Source of the DNA: Amycolatopsis decaplanina DSM 44594 | Lineage (GTDB): Bacteria; Actinomycetota; Actinomycetes; Mycobacteriales; Pseudonocardiaceae | Reading direction: 5' to 3' | Assembly: GCF_000342005.1 (NCBI RefSeq) | Contig: NZ_AOHO01000068.1 | Span: forward strand, 188,330-252,329 | Length of the DNA stretch: 64,000 nt | In this document: positions 34,031 to 43,477 of the stretch, piece after piece | Position numbering within the stretch: the first letter of the stretch is position 1 | Layout of the letters: the number at the start of each line of letters is the position of its first letter | Translations under genes and position numbers: made by a program | The notes under the pieces: model-generated | The model's database searches: none | The model's input: the letters and a program-made list of their open reading frames with translations, nothing else | What the model was told of the DNA's origin: nothing

Positions 34031-35395
34031 TCAGGGTTGGACGGCCTTCTCGACGTCGTTGAGCATCGCGTCGACGCCGTGGAGCAGCTCGGTGAGCACC
34101 TCACGATCGGCGACCAGCGGCGGCGAGATCATCAGCATCGTCGCGCCGCGGTCGTCGCCGCGGAGGATGACGCCCGTGCGGCGGAACGCCTCCGGGAGGA
34201 CCTCGCGAAGCACCTTCAGCGATTCGGCCTCGGTCAGGTCCCGGCCGCTGTCGCGGTCGGCCATCAACTCGATGGCGTAGAAGAATCCGGTCCCGCGGAC
34301 GTCCTTGACGCAACGGTGCGCGGACTTGAGCGAGTTCAGCGCGGCGAACAGTTCCGGGCCCTCGATGAGCACGTTGTCGAGCACCTTCTCGTCCCGCATC
34401 GCGGTGAGGTTCGCGACGGCGACGGCGGTGGCGACCGGATGCCCGCCCCAGGTGGCGCCGTGGGTGAAGACGCCGCCTTTCGGGGAGTCGTACAGCTCGG
34501 TGACCAGCTTCTCGCGCACGATCACCCCGCCGAGCGGCGCGTACCCCGACGTCGATCCCTTGGCGAAGGTGATCAGGTCCGGCACGACCCCGGTGACTCC
34601 GTGTCCGAACCAGTGCCCCAGCCTGCCGAACGAGCAGATGACCTCGTCCGACACGAGCAGGATGCCGTACTTGTCGCACAGTGCGCGCAAAGCGGGCCAG
34701 TATCCCGTCGGCGGCACCAGCGCGCCGCGGCCGTTCTGCACCGGCTCGGCGAACAGCGCCGCGATCGTCTCCGGCCCTTCCTCCAGAATGACCTGCTCGA
34801 TCGCCCGGACGCAGTCCAGGTCGGACGCCGGACCGCAGTCTCCCAGCAGTCCCAACGTGTTCGGCACGTGCCGGACGCCGGGCATGAGCGGACCGAAGGG
34901 CTCCTTGATCTTCGACAGCCCGGTCACCGAGAGGGCACCGATGGTCGTGCCGTGGTAGGCCATGTCGCGGCTGATGATCTTCGTCCGCTCGGGCTGCCCC
35001 TGGCTGCGGTGATACTGACGGGCGAACTTCAGGGCGGTTTCGACCGCCTCCGAGCCGGAGTTGACGAAGAACGTCGTCCCGAGGTCGCCCGGCGCGAGTC
35101 CGGCCAGCAGGGTGGCCGCTTCGATCGCCGGGGTGTGCGCCGAGCCCCAGTTGCTCGCGTAGGCCAGGGTGCCGACCTGGTCGGCGGCGGCCTTGGCGAT
35201 GTCGGCCCGCCCGTGGCCCATGTTGACGCAGAAGAGCCCGGCGAGACCGTCGAGATGGCGGCGTCCTTCGGTGTCGATCAGGTAGCTTCCCTCGCCGCGT
35301 ACGAACACCGGGAAATCCGAGGCCCAGGTGTCCTTGCGGGTGAAGTGCGGGCCGAGATGCCGTCGAGCCTGCGCTCGCAGCTGGGTGACGTCCAC
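34031..35395 (-). CDS. tpa: Taurine:pyruvate aminotransferase
   Basis: 454 residues, class III PLP aminotransferase. Moves the amino group of taurine to pyruvate, giving sulfoacetaldehyde and alanine. [16 protein letters not shown], Asp250 ([11 protein letters not shown]) and PLP lysine 279 ([10 protein letters not shown]) are in place, and FCVNMGHGR and GVIVREKLV resemble Tpa rather than GABA transaminases. GTG at 35395 follows AAGGAGG. Assignment as Tpa rests on similarity plus linkage to xsc and pta. Confidence 0.88.
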   Translation of the reverse strand: MDVTQLRAQARRHLGPHFTRKDTWASDFPVFVRGEGSYLIDTEGRRHLDGLAGLFCVNMGHGRADIAKAAADQVGTLAYASNWGSAHTPAIEAATLLAGLAPGDLGTTFFVNSGSEAVETALKFARQYHRSQGQPERTKIISRDMAYHGTTIGALSVTGLSKIKEPFGPLMPGVRHVPNTLGLLGDCGPASDLDCVRAIEQVILEEGPETIAALFAEPVQNGRGALVPPTGYWPALRALCDKYGILLVSDEVICSFGRLGHWFGHGVTGVVPDLITFAKGSTSGYAPLGGVIVREKLVTELYDSPKGGVFTHGATWGGHPVATAVAVANLTAMRDEKVLDNVLIEGPELFAALNSLKSAHRCVKDVRGTGFFYAIELMADRDSGRDLTEAESLKVLREVLPEAFRRTGVILRGDDRGATMLMISPPLVADREVLTELLHGVDAMLNDVEKAVQP

Positions 35396-35508
35396 CGGAG
35401 ACCTCCTTCGAGACACGAGTCTGTGCCTTGACTTTCGCAACCTTGCCGGCACCGGCCCAGCACCAGAGCGGAGGCGTTCGATGGGTCCAGTTGGTGGTGA
35501 GTGGCGAT

Positions 35509-35637
35509 CTCGCGTGATCAGACGGCGAACTCACGTGATCAGAGACGGAACTCGCGTGATCGGACGCCGCACACCGAGATCGCCCTTCAGTCACGCGAGT
35601 TCCGCCTTCAATCACGTGAGTTCGGCGTCTGATCACG
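35509..35637. repeat. Cluster of short inverted repeats (GATCACG-nGAGTTC type)
   Basis: At least six copies in both orientations of a unit like GAACTCACGTGATCAGA or its complement fill the gap between xsc and tpa. The same unit in degenerate form recurs at 41707-41830. No coding potential. Function unknown. Confidence 0.65.
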
Positions 35638-35686
35638 CGTGAAGGCCCCCTTCTCTCGGCTGAGCAGAGGGAAGGGGGCCTTCACG
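35638..35686 (-). terminator. Hairpin after xsc
   Basis: CGTGAAGGCCCCCTTCTC at 35638-35655 pairs with 35667-35686 around a short loop, one bulge. It lies 18 bp beyond the xsc stop, and separates xsc from tpa. Related in its outer arm (GTGAAGGC) to palindrome family 1. Confidence 0.65.
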
Positions 35687-35703
35687 TACTGAGGCGGCAG
35701 GAC

Positions 35704-37512
35704 CTACACGTAGTCCTTGTACTTCTCCAGGAAGCGCACCGGCTTGGACAGCGCGTCACGGCGGAACGGGTCGCCCAGCTCACGGGTGCACATGATCTCG
35801 ATGACGGTGGTCTTGCCCTCGTTCATCTGTGCCTCGACGGCGCGTTGCAACGCGGGGCCGACCTCGTCGAGCTTCTCCACGACGATGCCTTCCGCGCCCA
35901 TCGCCTTGGCGATCCCCGCGAAGCTCTCGCTCTCCAGTTCGCCCGCGACGAACCGCCGGTTGTAGAAGTCGACCTGGTTCTTCTTCTCCGCGCCCCACTG
36001 CCGGTTGTGGAACACCACCGCGGTGACCGGGATGTCGTGGCGGACCGCGGTCATGATCTCACCCATGCTCATCCCCCACGCGCCGTCGCCGGCGTAGGAG
36101 ATCGCGGGCCGGTCGGGCGCCGCGGCCTTGGCGCCGATGATGGTCGGCAGCGCGTACCCGCAGTTGCCGAAGCTCATCGGGGCGAAGAAGCTGCGCGGCT
36201 CCTCGAAGCGCAGATAACTGTTCGCGACCGAGTTGATGTTGCCGATGTCGGTGGACACCATCACTCGCGGCGGCATGGCCTTCTCCAGCTCCCGCAGCAC
36301 TTCCCGCGGGTGCAGCCAATTGCCCTCCTCGCTCTCCTGTTCCGCGATCATGTCGAGGCTGAACGGGTCGGTCTCGTGGGTCCAGGCGTCCAGTTCGGCC
36401 TCCCACGCGTCCTTCTCCGCCTTGACCTTCGCCGCGCGAACGTCCTTTGTGGAGTCACAGGCCAGCGTCCGGTCCGCCAGCCGCTTGGTCAGCGCGACCG
36501 CCGCGTCCTTGGCGTCACCGCAGATGCCGACGGTGATCTTCTTGACCAGGCCGAGCATCTTGTGGTCCGCGTCGATCTGGATGATCTTCGCGTCCTTGGG
36601 CCAGTAGTCCATGCCGTGCTGCGGCAGGGTGCCGAACGGGCCGAGGCGCGAGCCGAGCGCGATCACGACGTCCGCCTGCGAGATCAGTTTCATCGCGGCC
36701 TTGGACCCCTGGTAGCCCAGCGGTCCGCACCACTGCGGGTGGCTCGCCGGGAACGAGTCGTTGTGCAGGTAGCTGTTCACCACCGGCGCGCCGAGGCGTT
36801 CGGCGAGCGCCTTGCACTCCTCGACCCCGTCGGCCATCACGACGCCGCCACCGGAGATGATGACCGGGAACTCCGCCGTGGCCAGCAGCGCGGCGGCCTC
36901 GTCGAGGCTCCGCTCACCGCCGGGACCGCGGTCGAGCCGGGCGGGCTCCGGGATCTCGGCCTCGATCTCGCCGTAGAAGAAGTCGCGCGGGATGTTGAGC
37001 TGCGTCGGGCCGAGTTCCGAGTGGGCCCGGTCGAAGCAGCGGCCGGTGTACTCCGCCATCCGCTTCGGGTTGTTGACGTGCCCCTGGTACTTGGTGAACT
37101 CCTGGAACATGGGCAGCTGGTTGGCCTCCTGGAAGCCGCCGAGGCCGGTGCCCATCGTGCCCGCCTCCGGCGTCACGATGACGACCGGGCTGTGCGCCCA
37201 GTAGGCGGCCGCGATCGCGGTCACGCAGTTGCTGATGCCGGGCCCGTTCTGCCCGATGACGACGCCGTGCCTGCCGCTCACCCTGGCGTAGCCGTCGGCC
37301 ATGTGCCCGGCGCCCTGTTCGTGCACGACCGGTACCAGCCGGATGCCCGCCGGCGCGAAGATGTCCATCGCGTCCATGAACGCCGACCCCATGATGCCGA
37401 AGATGTCGGTGACGCCGTTCGCCACGAGCGTCTCGACGAAGGCCTCGGACGGGGTCATCTTCTTCCGGCCGCTGACGACCGCGCGGCCGTCACCCGTCTT
37501 CCGTTCCGTCAT
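35704..37512 (-). CDS. xsc: Sulfoacetaldehyde acetyltransferase
   Basis: 602 residues, full length. ThDP enzyme that turns sulfoacetaldehyde and phosphate into acetyl phosphate and sulfite. ThDP glutamate 65 in VVHEQGAGHMADGYA, FGIMGSAFMDAMDIF, EAGTMGTGLGGFQE, VNNPKRMAEYTGRCFDRA and the diphosphate motif GDGAWGMSMGEI...NRQWGAEKKNQ are all diagnostic of Xsc. Start at 37512 follows AAGGAG. Divergent from an IclR regulator 144 bp away; tpa and pta follow downstream. Confidence 0.96.
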   Translation of the reverse strand: MTERKTGDGRAVVSGRKKMTPSEAFVETLVANGVTDIFGIMGSAFMDAMDIFAPAGIRLVPVVHEQGAGHMADGYARVSGRHGVVIGQNGPGISNCVTAIAAAYWAHSPVVIVTPEAGTMGTGLGGFQEANQLPMFQEFTKYQGHVNNPKRMAEYTGRCFDRAHSELGPTQLNIPRDFFYGEIEAEIPEPARLDRGPGGERSLDEAAALLATAEFPVIISGGGVVMADGVEECKALAERLGAPVVNSYLHNDSFPASHPQWCGPLGYQGSKAAMKLISQADVVIALGSRLGPFGTLPQHGMDYWPKDAKIIQIDADHKMLGLVKKITVGICGDAKDAAVALTKRLADRTLACDSTKDVRAAKVKAEKDAWEAELDAWTHETDPFSLDMIAEQESEEGNWLHPREVLRELEKAMPPRVMVSTDIGNINSVANSYLRFEEPRSFFAPMSFGNCGYALPTIIGAKAAAPDRPAISYAGDGAWGMSMGEIMTAVRHDIPVTAVVFHNRQWGAEKKNQVDFYNRRFVAGELESESFAGIAKAMGAEGIVVEKLDEVGPALQRAVEAQMNEGKTTVIEIMCTRELGDPFRRDALSKPVRFLEKYKDYV

Positions 37513-37560
37513 GTTCCGCTCCTTCGACAGGTGAGATTCACAAAAAACGATACGTGGCGT

Positions 37561-37574
37561 TCCTGAAATCAGGA
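37561..37574. promoter_or_regulatory. Palindromic operator candidate, xsc/IclR divergent region
   Basis: TCCTGAAATCAGGA, a perfect 6-bp-arm palindrome with 2-base centre, 48 bp upstream of xsc and 82 bp upstream of the IclR gene. A typical size and position for an IclR-family operator. Confidence 0.45.
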
Positions 37575-37656
37575 TGCGATCGACGATAGGACGACGATCG
37601 CCCACCGTCAACGTCAGATTCTGGAAACCGAGACGCGGTGTGCTACTTTTCGGAAC

Positions 37657-38457
37657 ATGGAGCTGCTTCGCGAACCCGATCCGATCAACGGGGACACGCC
37701 GACCATGCGGCTGTTCTCCCTGCTCGAGCTGATCGCAGCCAAGGACCAGCTGGTCTCCCTGCAGGGGCTCGTCGAGGAGACCGGCCTGCCGAAACCGACC
37801 CTGCACCGCATGCTGCAGCAACTCGAAGGAGCGGGTCTGCTGGTCCGCCAGGCCGACGGCCGCCACTACGGCACCGGTCATCGGCTGCGACGGCTCGCGG
37901 AGAACCTGCTCCTCAACGCGACCCACCACGGCGCCCGGCACGCCGTTCTGCGCCACCTCGTCGACGAACTCGGCGAGAGCTGCAACGTGACCACTTTGTC
38001 GGGCAACGAAATCGTGTACCTCGACCGGGTGGAGACCCCGGAACCGCTGCGGTTCTACCTCCGGCCCGGCTCACGTGTGCCGATCCACTGTTCGGCCAGC
38101 GGCAAGATGATCCTCGCGCAGATGAGCCCCTCACAGCGGCGGAAACTGCTCGCGCACGCGCCACTCAAGCAGTACACGACCAAGACCCTCACCGACCTCG
38201 ACGCACTCGAAGCCGAGTTCACCCGCATCCGACGCGACGGGTTCGCGCTCGACGACGAGGAGTTCCTGCCCGGCTTGGTATGCGTCGCGGTACTCGTACC
38301 GGGGCGCGCCAACCTCTGCGTCGCCGTGCAGGCGCCGGTCATGCGGCTGACACCGGACAAGGCCCTGCAGACGCTCCCGGCGCTGCAGCGCGCGGCCGAG
38401 GCGATCAGCCGCGTCGACGCCGAGGGCGCGTCCGAACCGGAAAGTGTTCCTTCGTAA
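37657..38457 (+). CDS. IclR-family transcriptional regulator
   Basis: 266 residues. Winged helix at about 18-75 (RLFSLLELIAAKDQLVSLQGLVEETGLPKPTLHRML region) and an effector domain at about 90-258 with SCNVTTLSGNEIVYLDRVE, VPIHCSASGKMILAQM and VAVQAPVMRLT. Divergent from xsc, so likely its regulator, with sulfoacetaldehyde or taurine a possible ligand (inference). TACTTT 12 bp before the ATG and no ribosome site suggest a leaderless message. Nine bp separate it from the AAA+ gene. Confidence 0.9.
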   Translation: MELLREPDPINGDTPTMRLFSLLELIAAKDQLVSLQGLVEETGLPKPTLHRMLQQLEGAGLLVRQADGRHYGTGHRLRRLAENLLLNATHHGARHAVLRHLVDELGESCNVTTLSGNEIVYLDRVETPEPLRFYLRPGSRVPIHCSASGKMILAQMSPSQRRKLLAHAPLKQYTTKTLTDLDALEAEFTRIRRDGFALDDEEFLPGLVCVAVLVPGRANLCVAVQAPVMRLTPDKALQTLPALQRAAEAISRVDAEGASEPESVPS

Positions 38458-38466
38458 GGAGTTCTC

Positions 38467-39399
38467 ATGGTCCCCGAGCTACAGCTCCCGGTGCGCGACG
38501 TCTTCGGCATCGATTCGGATCTCGTCGTCGGCGCGTTCCGCGAACGCGCCGAGCACGTACCCGAGATCGACGAGGCGTACCGCTTCAACCCGGACGTGAC
38601 ATTGGCCCTGCTCGCCGGGTTCACCCGCGACCGCCGAGTGCTGGTGCAGGGGCTGCACGGCACCGGGAAGTCGACCCACATCGAGCAGGTCGCCGCGCGG
38701 CTCAACTGGCCGTGTGTGCGCGTCAACCTGGACGGCCACCTCAACCGGCTCGACCTCGTCGGCCGCGACGCCGTCGTGCTGCGCGAGGGCAAGCAGGTCA
38801 CCGAGTTCCAGGAGGGTATCCTCCCGTGGGCACTGCAGCGGCCGGTCGCGCTGGTGCTCGATGAGTACGACGCGGGGCGTCCGGACGTCATGTTCGTGCT
38901 CCAGCGGGTCCTCGAACGCGACGGCAAGTTCACCCTCACCGATCAGAACCGGGTCCTGCGGCCGCATCCGTCCTTCCGGCTGTTCGCCACCGCCAACACG
39001 GTCGGGCTCGGCAACCTCAACGGGCTCTACCACGGCGCGCAGCGGCTGAACCACGCGCAGATCGACCGCTGGAACATCGTGGCGTCGCTGAGCTACCTGC
39101 CCGCCGCCGAGGAGATCGCGATCGTGCGGGCCAGGGTGCCCAGCGTTCCCGAAACGCTGGCGGCGTCCCTCGTCGCGGTGGCCGCCTTGACCCGCAAAGG
39201 TTTCCAGACCGGCGATCTGTCCACTTTGATGTCTCCGCGCACGGTGATCACCTGGGCGGAGAACATCGAGATCTTCGGAGATCCGGCGACGGCGTTCCGG
39301 CTGTCCTTTGTGAACAAATGCGACGAAGCCGAGCGGGACCTGGTGGCGGAATACTTCCAGCGCTGCTTCGACGACGAGCTCCACCTGCTCTCGGCATGA
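38467..39399 (+). CDS. CobS/MoxR-like AAA+ ATPase
   Basis: 310 residues. Walker [10 protein letters not shown] (62-70), Walker B LVLDEYD (around 129-135), and the CobS-type segments [16 protein letters not shown] and [19 protein letters not shown]. Closest in style to CobS, the AAA+ subunit of aerobic cobaltochelatase. Start at 38467 after AAGGAG; stop overlaps the CobT-like start. CobN and other corrin-ring genes are absent, and the operon starts with the IclR gene facing xsc, so a chaperone role for another client is at least as likely. Confidence 0.87.
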   Translation: MVPELQLPVRDVFGIDSDLVVGAFRERAEHVPEIDEAYRFNPDVTLALLAGFTRDRRVLVQGLHGTGKSTHIEQVAARLNWPCVRVNLDGHLNRLDLVGRDAVVLREGKQVTEFQEGILPWALQRPVALVLDEYDAGRPDVMFVLQRVLERDGKFTLTDQNRVLRPHPSFRLFATANTVGLGNLNGLYHGAQRLNHAQIDRWNIVASLSYLPAAEEIAIVRARVPSVPETLAASLVAVAALTRKGFQTGDLSTLMSPRTVITWAENIEIFGDPATAFRLSFVNKCDEAERDLVAEYFQRCFDDELHLLSA

Positions 39400-41084
39400 C
39401 CGCCGGGCAGGCGGAAACCCGGCGCCGCAACCAGGTCGAGGAGCTGTGCGCGGCCGCCGTCCGGGCGCTCAGCGGCGATCCGGCGCTGCACTTCCGGGCG
39501 CGGCGGCTGCATCGGGGACGCGAACCACTGCCCCTGCACGCGCCGCATCTGCGTCACTCCCCCGACGACGATCTGTTGTCCTCACGCGGGATCGCGGACG
39601 GGATGGCGTTGCGCCTGACCGTCTCGGACGCCGCCCTGCACCGCGGTCTGAGCCCGCGTGATCCGGCCGAGCGCGGGATTTTCGATCTGCTGGAACAGTT
39701 CCGCGTCGAATCGCTCCCGCCCCCGGAACTGCCGGGGATGCGGCGGAACCTGCGCCTCCGCCACCTCCGCTGGTCGCTGGAGTTCCACCGGTCCGGTCTG
39801 ACCGAGACCGCACGCGGGCTGCTGCTGTACACGGTCGCCCAGATCTGCCGTTCGCGGATCACCGGCGAACCCGTGGTCGAGGAGACCGAGGACCTGATCG
39901 AGGCGACCCGGTTCGCGTTGGCGCCGTCGCTCGGCCACGACCTCGCCGGGTTGCGGCGGCACCGGACGGACCAGAAGGCGTTCGCCGAACACGCGCTGGC
40001 GATCGCCCGGACGACCGGCGGGCTGCTCGCCGGGACCGCGCAGGACGCCGAAGACGACGGCGATCCCACCGACCCCCGCTTCAGTCTCGTGATCGACTTC
40101 GACGCGAGCCTCGGCGAGCAGATCCCCTCGGCGACCGCCGGGACCAGCCGGACCTTGGGCGAATCCGGTGCGGCGTACCGGATTCACACCACCGCGTACG
40201 ACCGTGAACGGCATGCGTCGGACCTGGTGCGCCCGGTGCTCCTGGCCGAACTCCGCGAGCGGCTCGACCGGCGTGTCGGCAGGCAGGGCGTCGGGCCGGG
40301 ACGGCTGGCACGCGACCTCAAGGCGGTGCTCGCCGAACCGGCGCGCGACGGCTGGGACGGCGCCCAGGAGGCAGGCCTGCTCGACGGCCGGACCCTGGCG
40401 CAGCTGATCAGTTCACCCACCGAACGACGGATCTTCCGCACCGAGCGGATCGAACCGGTGGCGGACACACTCGTGACGTTCCTGATCGACTGCTCGGGTT
40501 CGATGACGGCGCACGCGGAACCCGTCGCCGCGCTGGTCGACTTCTTCGCGCGCTCGATCGAACTCGCCGGGGCGACCTGCGAGGTGCTCGGGTTCACCAC
40601 GGGCGGCTGGAACGGGGGCAGGCCCAGGCGGGACTGGATCCGGGCGGGACGGCCACGGCATCCCGGCAGGCTCAACGAACGACTCCACCTCGTGTTCAAG
40701 GATGCCGAAACCCCGTGGCGCCGAGCGCGACCCGATCTCGCGGCACTGCTGAAAGCCGATCTGTTCCGGGAAGGGATCGACGGTGAGGCGGTGGCCTGGG
40801 CCTGCGCCCGGATGCGCGCGCGAACCGAGGCGCGCCGGATCCTGCTCGTCCTCTCCGACGGCAGCCCCATGGACAGCGCGACGAGCTTGGCGAACGATCC
40901 GCATTACCTGGACGAACATCTGCGGGAAACGGTGCTGCGGGAGGAAGGCACCGTCGAGATCCGCGGGGTCGGGGTCGGCCTCGACCTCAGCCCCTTCTAC
41001 CGCCGCTCGCGAGTGCTCGACACTTCGGTCACGTCCGGGTACGCGCCGTTCCGGGACGTCCTCGAATTACTCGCCCTCGGGTGA
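39396..41084 (+). CDS. CobT-like VWA-domain protein
   Basis: 562 residues. The N-terminal half has the CobT-like arrangement ([47 protein letters not shown]). The VWA domain at about 355-560 has the metal-dependent adhesion motif DCSGSM (365-370), [24 protein letters not shown] and a C-terminal [13 protein letters not shown]. Partner of the AAA+ protein, as in CobST, NorQD and CbbQO pairs. The acidic mid-region of classical CobT is short. Its last 18 bp overlap a convergent antitoxin-like gene. Confidence 0.87.
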   Translation: MTAGQAETRRRNQVEELCAAAVRALSGDPALHFRARRLHRGREPLPLHAPHLRHSPDDDLLSSRGIADGMALRLTVSDAALHRGLSPRDPAERGIFDLLEQFRVESLPPPELPGMRRNLRLRHLRWSLEFHRSGLTETARGLLLYTVAQICRSRITGEPVVEETEDLIEATRFALAPSLGHDLAGLRRHRTDQKAFAEHALAIARTTGGLLAGTAQDAEDDGDPTDPRFSLVIDFDASLGEQIPSATAGTSRTLGESGAAYRIHTTAYDRERHASDLVRPVLLAELRERLDRRVGRQGVGPGRLARDLKAVLAEPARDGWDGAQEAGLLDGRTLAQLISSPTERRIFRTERIEPVADTLVTFLIDCSGSMTAHAEPVAALVDFFARSIELAGATCEVLGFTTGGWNGGRPRRDWIRAGRPRHPGRLNERLHLVFKDAETPWRRARPDLAALLKADLFREGIDGEAVAWACARMRARTEARRILLVLSDGSPMDSATSLANDPHYLDEHLRETVLREEGTVEIRGVGVGLDLSPFYRRSRVLDTSVTSGYAPFRDVLELLALG

Positions 41085-41267
41085 ACCCTGCTGCGGCTCT
41101 TCGCTTTGCTGCTCGCCGCCGGACTCACCGAGGTAGTCCTTCGCCTTGTCGGCGGCCGAGTCGATCTTGTCGGAGTGTTCACCGAAGCGGGACTTCGCGA
41201 AATCGGCGGCCTTGTCGACGTGTTCGCCGCTCACCTTGTCCTTCATACCTTCGAAGTCGATACCCAT
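41067..41267 (-). CDS. Rv0909/MT0933-family antitoxin-like protein
   Basis: 66 residues: MGIDFEGMKDKVSGEHVDKAADFAKSRFGE..., lysine-rich and helical, then an acidic low-complexity tail ([17 protein letters not shown]). Matches the short antitoxin family named after M. tuberculosis Rv0909. The cognate SRPBCC-type toxin (Rv0910-like) is not beside it, so this may be an orphan. Start at 41267 after TGAGGAG. Overlaps the 3' end of the CobT-like gene by 18 bp. Confidence 0.78.
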   Translation of the reverse strand: MGIDFEGMKDKVSGEHVDKAADFAKSRFGEHSDKIDSAADKAKDYLGESGGEQQSEEPQQGSPEGE

Positions 41268-41706
41268 GAGAACTCCTCACTTCTCGGTACGCCGTCGATC
41301 CGGCGCATACCTCCATCAAAGTGCATTCGCGTTGCGGGGCAACTCGGGGGCGACGGGTGGGTGAGGCTCCGGCACGATTTCCTTCGACCAGGTAAGAAAA
41401 AGTGCTTCGACCACGAGGAGACGAGACCTGCGGTCGCTCACTCGGGTGGACTTGCCGATCTTTCGCCGGCGTAAGGAAGCCCGTGACTGTAACGAGTTTC
41501 CTGGTCGAAGCGATTTCACCGCACTTCGGCCACGGACGGCAGGCGACGGCCGCTCGCGATCACGGTTGGCGTTTTTAGTCTTTTCGTGTTCGTATCCCTG
41601 TGGGCGTGGCGATCGTGGCCGGCCTCGTGGCCGCGTGCGGCTCCGAAGGCGAAACCGGTGCGGCTGGGTCTTCTGGCACGAATGGAACCGCTTCAAGTGC
41701 TGCTAG
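41268..41706. other. Intergenic stretch with no supported gene
   Basis: About 440 bp with lower GC than neighbours in parts. A plus-strand frame near 41605 starts VAIVAGLVAACGSEGETG, which looks like a lipoprotein signal with lipobox-like AAC, but it runs into the repeat cluster and has no ribosome site; possibly a gene remnant. Confidence 0.4.
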
Positions 41707-41830
41707 CCGGATCATGCGTGCGTGGAGCCGGATCTCGCGTGCTTGCGGGCGGATGACACGCGGTGCGAGAGTTCCGCCTCCAAGCACGCGAGTTCGGTCT
41801 CCAAGCACGCATGATCGGTCTCCAATCACG
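41707..41830. repeat. Second cluster of short GATC/GCACGCGAGTTC repeats
   Basis: Repeated units such as AAGCACGCGAGTTCGGTCTCC and related forms in both orientations, matching the cluster at 35509-35637. It lies just past the end of the symporter gene. Confidence 0.6.
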
Positions 41831-43265
41831 CGCTGAGTGAGGGCACCGCCGCCGCGTCCGGTGCGTTGTCGGCCGACCGCGCCACCGGTGTCCGCGCTTT
41901 GTCCGGCGCCGCCAGGCTCCAGACCGCCACGACGGCCAAATTCGCCCCGAGCGACACCAGACCCGCGTTGAAACCGCCGAACGTCGCACCGGTGACGTAC
42001 AGGACGATCGCGGCGAGCACCCCGGTGATCATCCCTGCGGCCACCGCGGCCGTCCGCACCCGGCGCACGAACAGGATCGCGAGCCAGCCGGGGACGACCT
42101 GGGCCAGCAGGTTGTAGGTCAGGTTCAGGATCGTGAGCATCAACGTCGACGCGACGAGGGTCAGTACCGCCGCCAGCACCAGGAAGCTCGCCACCGCGAC
42201 GACCGTCCATCGTCGTTGCGCCGCGGCCGGGACGTTCGGCGCGAGGTTGCGGCAGACCATGCCGCCGATGGTGAGCGCGGTCGCGGCGAGCACCAGCACG
42301 CCGGAGAGGGCGGCGCCGGCGGCGACGAGGCCCAGCAGCCAGTCGGGCAGCAAACCCTTGGCGGTCACCATGAACACCGTGTTCGGGTTCTCCAGATCCG
42401 GATGCGCGCGCACGCCGTAATAGGCCGCCAGCACCAGGAACGGGTAGATCAGCATGTATATCGGCATCCACACGGTCGAGCTCTTCACCGCGCGTTCGGA
42501 ACGGGCCGGGAACACATAGGCGCCACCGAAACCGAGGTAGAACACGATGCTCTGGAAGAGGATCGTCGTCATCGCGAAGGTCAGTTCCGAGCCGCCCATG
42601 GTGGTCTGCGCCGCGCTGAGCACCTCGGGTCCGCTGACCTTCGCGGTGCCGCCGGCGGCGATCACGACGGCCACCCCGACGAGCACGACGCCGAGCAGCA
42701 TGAACAGATCCTTGAGGATCGAAACGAACGCGGGCGACCGCACGCCGGAAACGGCGATGTAGACGAACGCCACGATGCCCGCCAGCACCACACACTGCAC
42801 CGGATCCAGCCGCAGCCCCAGATTGCTCAGCACCACCTGGAGCCCGATGAACTGGTACTGCCCCCACGGGACCAGCGCGATCAGCATCGTGACGCAGGTG
42901 ATCAGCTCGAGCCGCCTGCTGCCGAAATGCCGTCCGAACACGTCGGGCACGGTCATCGCGTCATACCGTTTCGCCGCCCGCCACACCAGCGGGGCCAGGA
43001 AATAGCCCAGCGAGTACGCGAGCAGGATGTATCCGAGGAACCAGATCCCGTAGCTCGCGCCGTGCGCGTAGATCCCGCTCGGGAACCCGATCATCGTCCC
43101 GATGCTGTACACCTCACCGACCGCGAGGAAGTACACCAGCCAAGCCGGGAACGACCGGCCGCCGACGAGGAACTCGGAGATCCCGCCTCCGCGCGTGGAC
43201 CGTCCGGCCCACACCGCGAGTCCGATCGAACCCGCCATCACCACCGCCACGATCGCGATCAGCAT
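41826..43265 (-). CDS. Sodium:solute symporter family transporter
   Basis: 479 residues, about 13 helices. GGGISEFLVGGRSFPAWLV, GYILLAYSLGYFLAPLVWR, TVPDVFGRHFGSRRLELIT and FYLGFGGAYVFP (fragments) are SSS-family marks. The start at 43265 overlaps the DUF3311 stop by one base. DUF3311 partners are common for SSS transporters of the pantothenate/acetate-like group. The upstream amidohydrolase suggests a substrate made or used by it. Substrate unknown. Confidence 0.88.
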   Translation of the reverse strand: MLIAIVAVVMAGSIGLAVWAGRSTRGGGISEFLVGGRSFPAWLVYFLAVGEVYSIGTMIGFPSGIYAHGASYGIWFLGYILLAYSLGYFLAPLVWRAAKRYDAMTVPDVFGRHFGSRRLELITCVTMLIALVPWGQYQFIGLQVVLSNLGLRLDPVQCVVLAGIVAFVYIAVSGVRSPAFVSILKDLFMLLGVVLVGVAVVIAAGGTAKVSGPEVLSAAQTTMGGSELTFAMTTILFQSIVFYLGFGGAYVFPARSERAVKSSTVWMPIYMLIYPFLVLAAYYGVRAHPDLENPNTVFMVTAKGLLPDWLLGLVAAGAALSGVLVLAATALTIGGMVCRNLAPNVPAAAQRRWTVVAVASFLVLAAVLTLVASTLMLTILNLTYNLLAQVVPGWLAILFVRRVRTAAVAAGMITGVLAAIVLYVTGATFGGFNAGLVSLGANLAVVAVWSLAAPDKARTPVARSADNAPDAAAVPSLSA

Positions 43266-43477
43266 CAGTCGTCCTCCGGGTAGTGGGCGCGATCGAAGAA
43301 ACGCCAGCTGATCCACAGGCACAGGCTGGTCAGCGGGCAGCAGCAGAACACCCAGAAGAACAGCACCGGGATGCCCAGCACCGAGGCCGTCGATCCGGAA
43401 AGCACCAGAATTCCCGCCAGCAGGGCGAACGCGGGGACGACGAGTCCTATGAGGACACTCGGCCAGCTGCGGATCAT
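43265..43477 (-). CDS. DUF3311 small membrane protein
   Basis: 70 residues, two helices (VLIGLVVPAFALLAGILVL; LGIPVLFFWVFCCCPLTSLCLWISW), ending FFDRAHYPEDD. Small DUF3311 proteins regularly pair with sodium:solute symporters, possibly as an accessory subunit. Coupled on both sides: ATGA with the amidohydrolase and TGATG with the symporter. Confidence 0.85.
   Translation of the reverse strand: MIRSWPSVLIGLVVPAFALLAGILVLSGSTASVLGIPVLFFWVFCCCPLTSLCLWISWRFFDRAHYPEDD

Noticed and set aside
34031-35395. GABA aminotransferase
   Set aside because: The APC permease of GabP type upstream made this tempting, but adjacency to xsc and pta and Tpa-like sequence favour taurine:pyruvate aminotransferase.
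33416-35431. 671-codon plus-strand frame over pta and tpa
   Set aside because: Shadow of two genes with clear catalytic motifs on the minus strand; crosses their intergenic hairpin.
38467-41084. Aerobic cobaltochelatase CobST for vitamin B12 synthesis
   Set aside because: No CobN or other corrin gene nearby, and the operon begins with an IclR gene facing xsc. Not excluded, but not the favoured reading.
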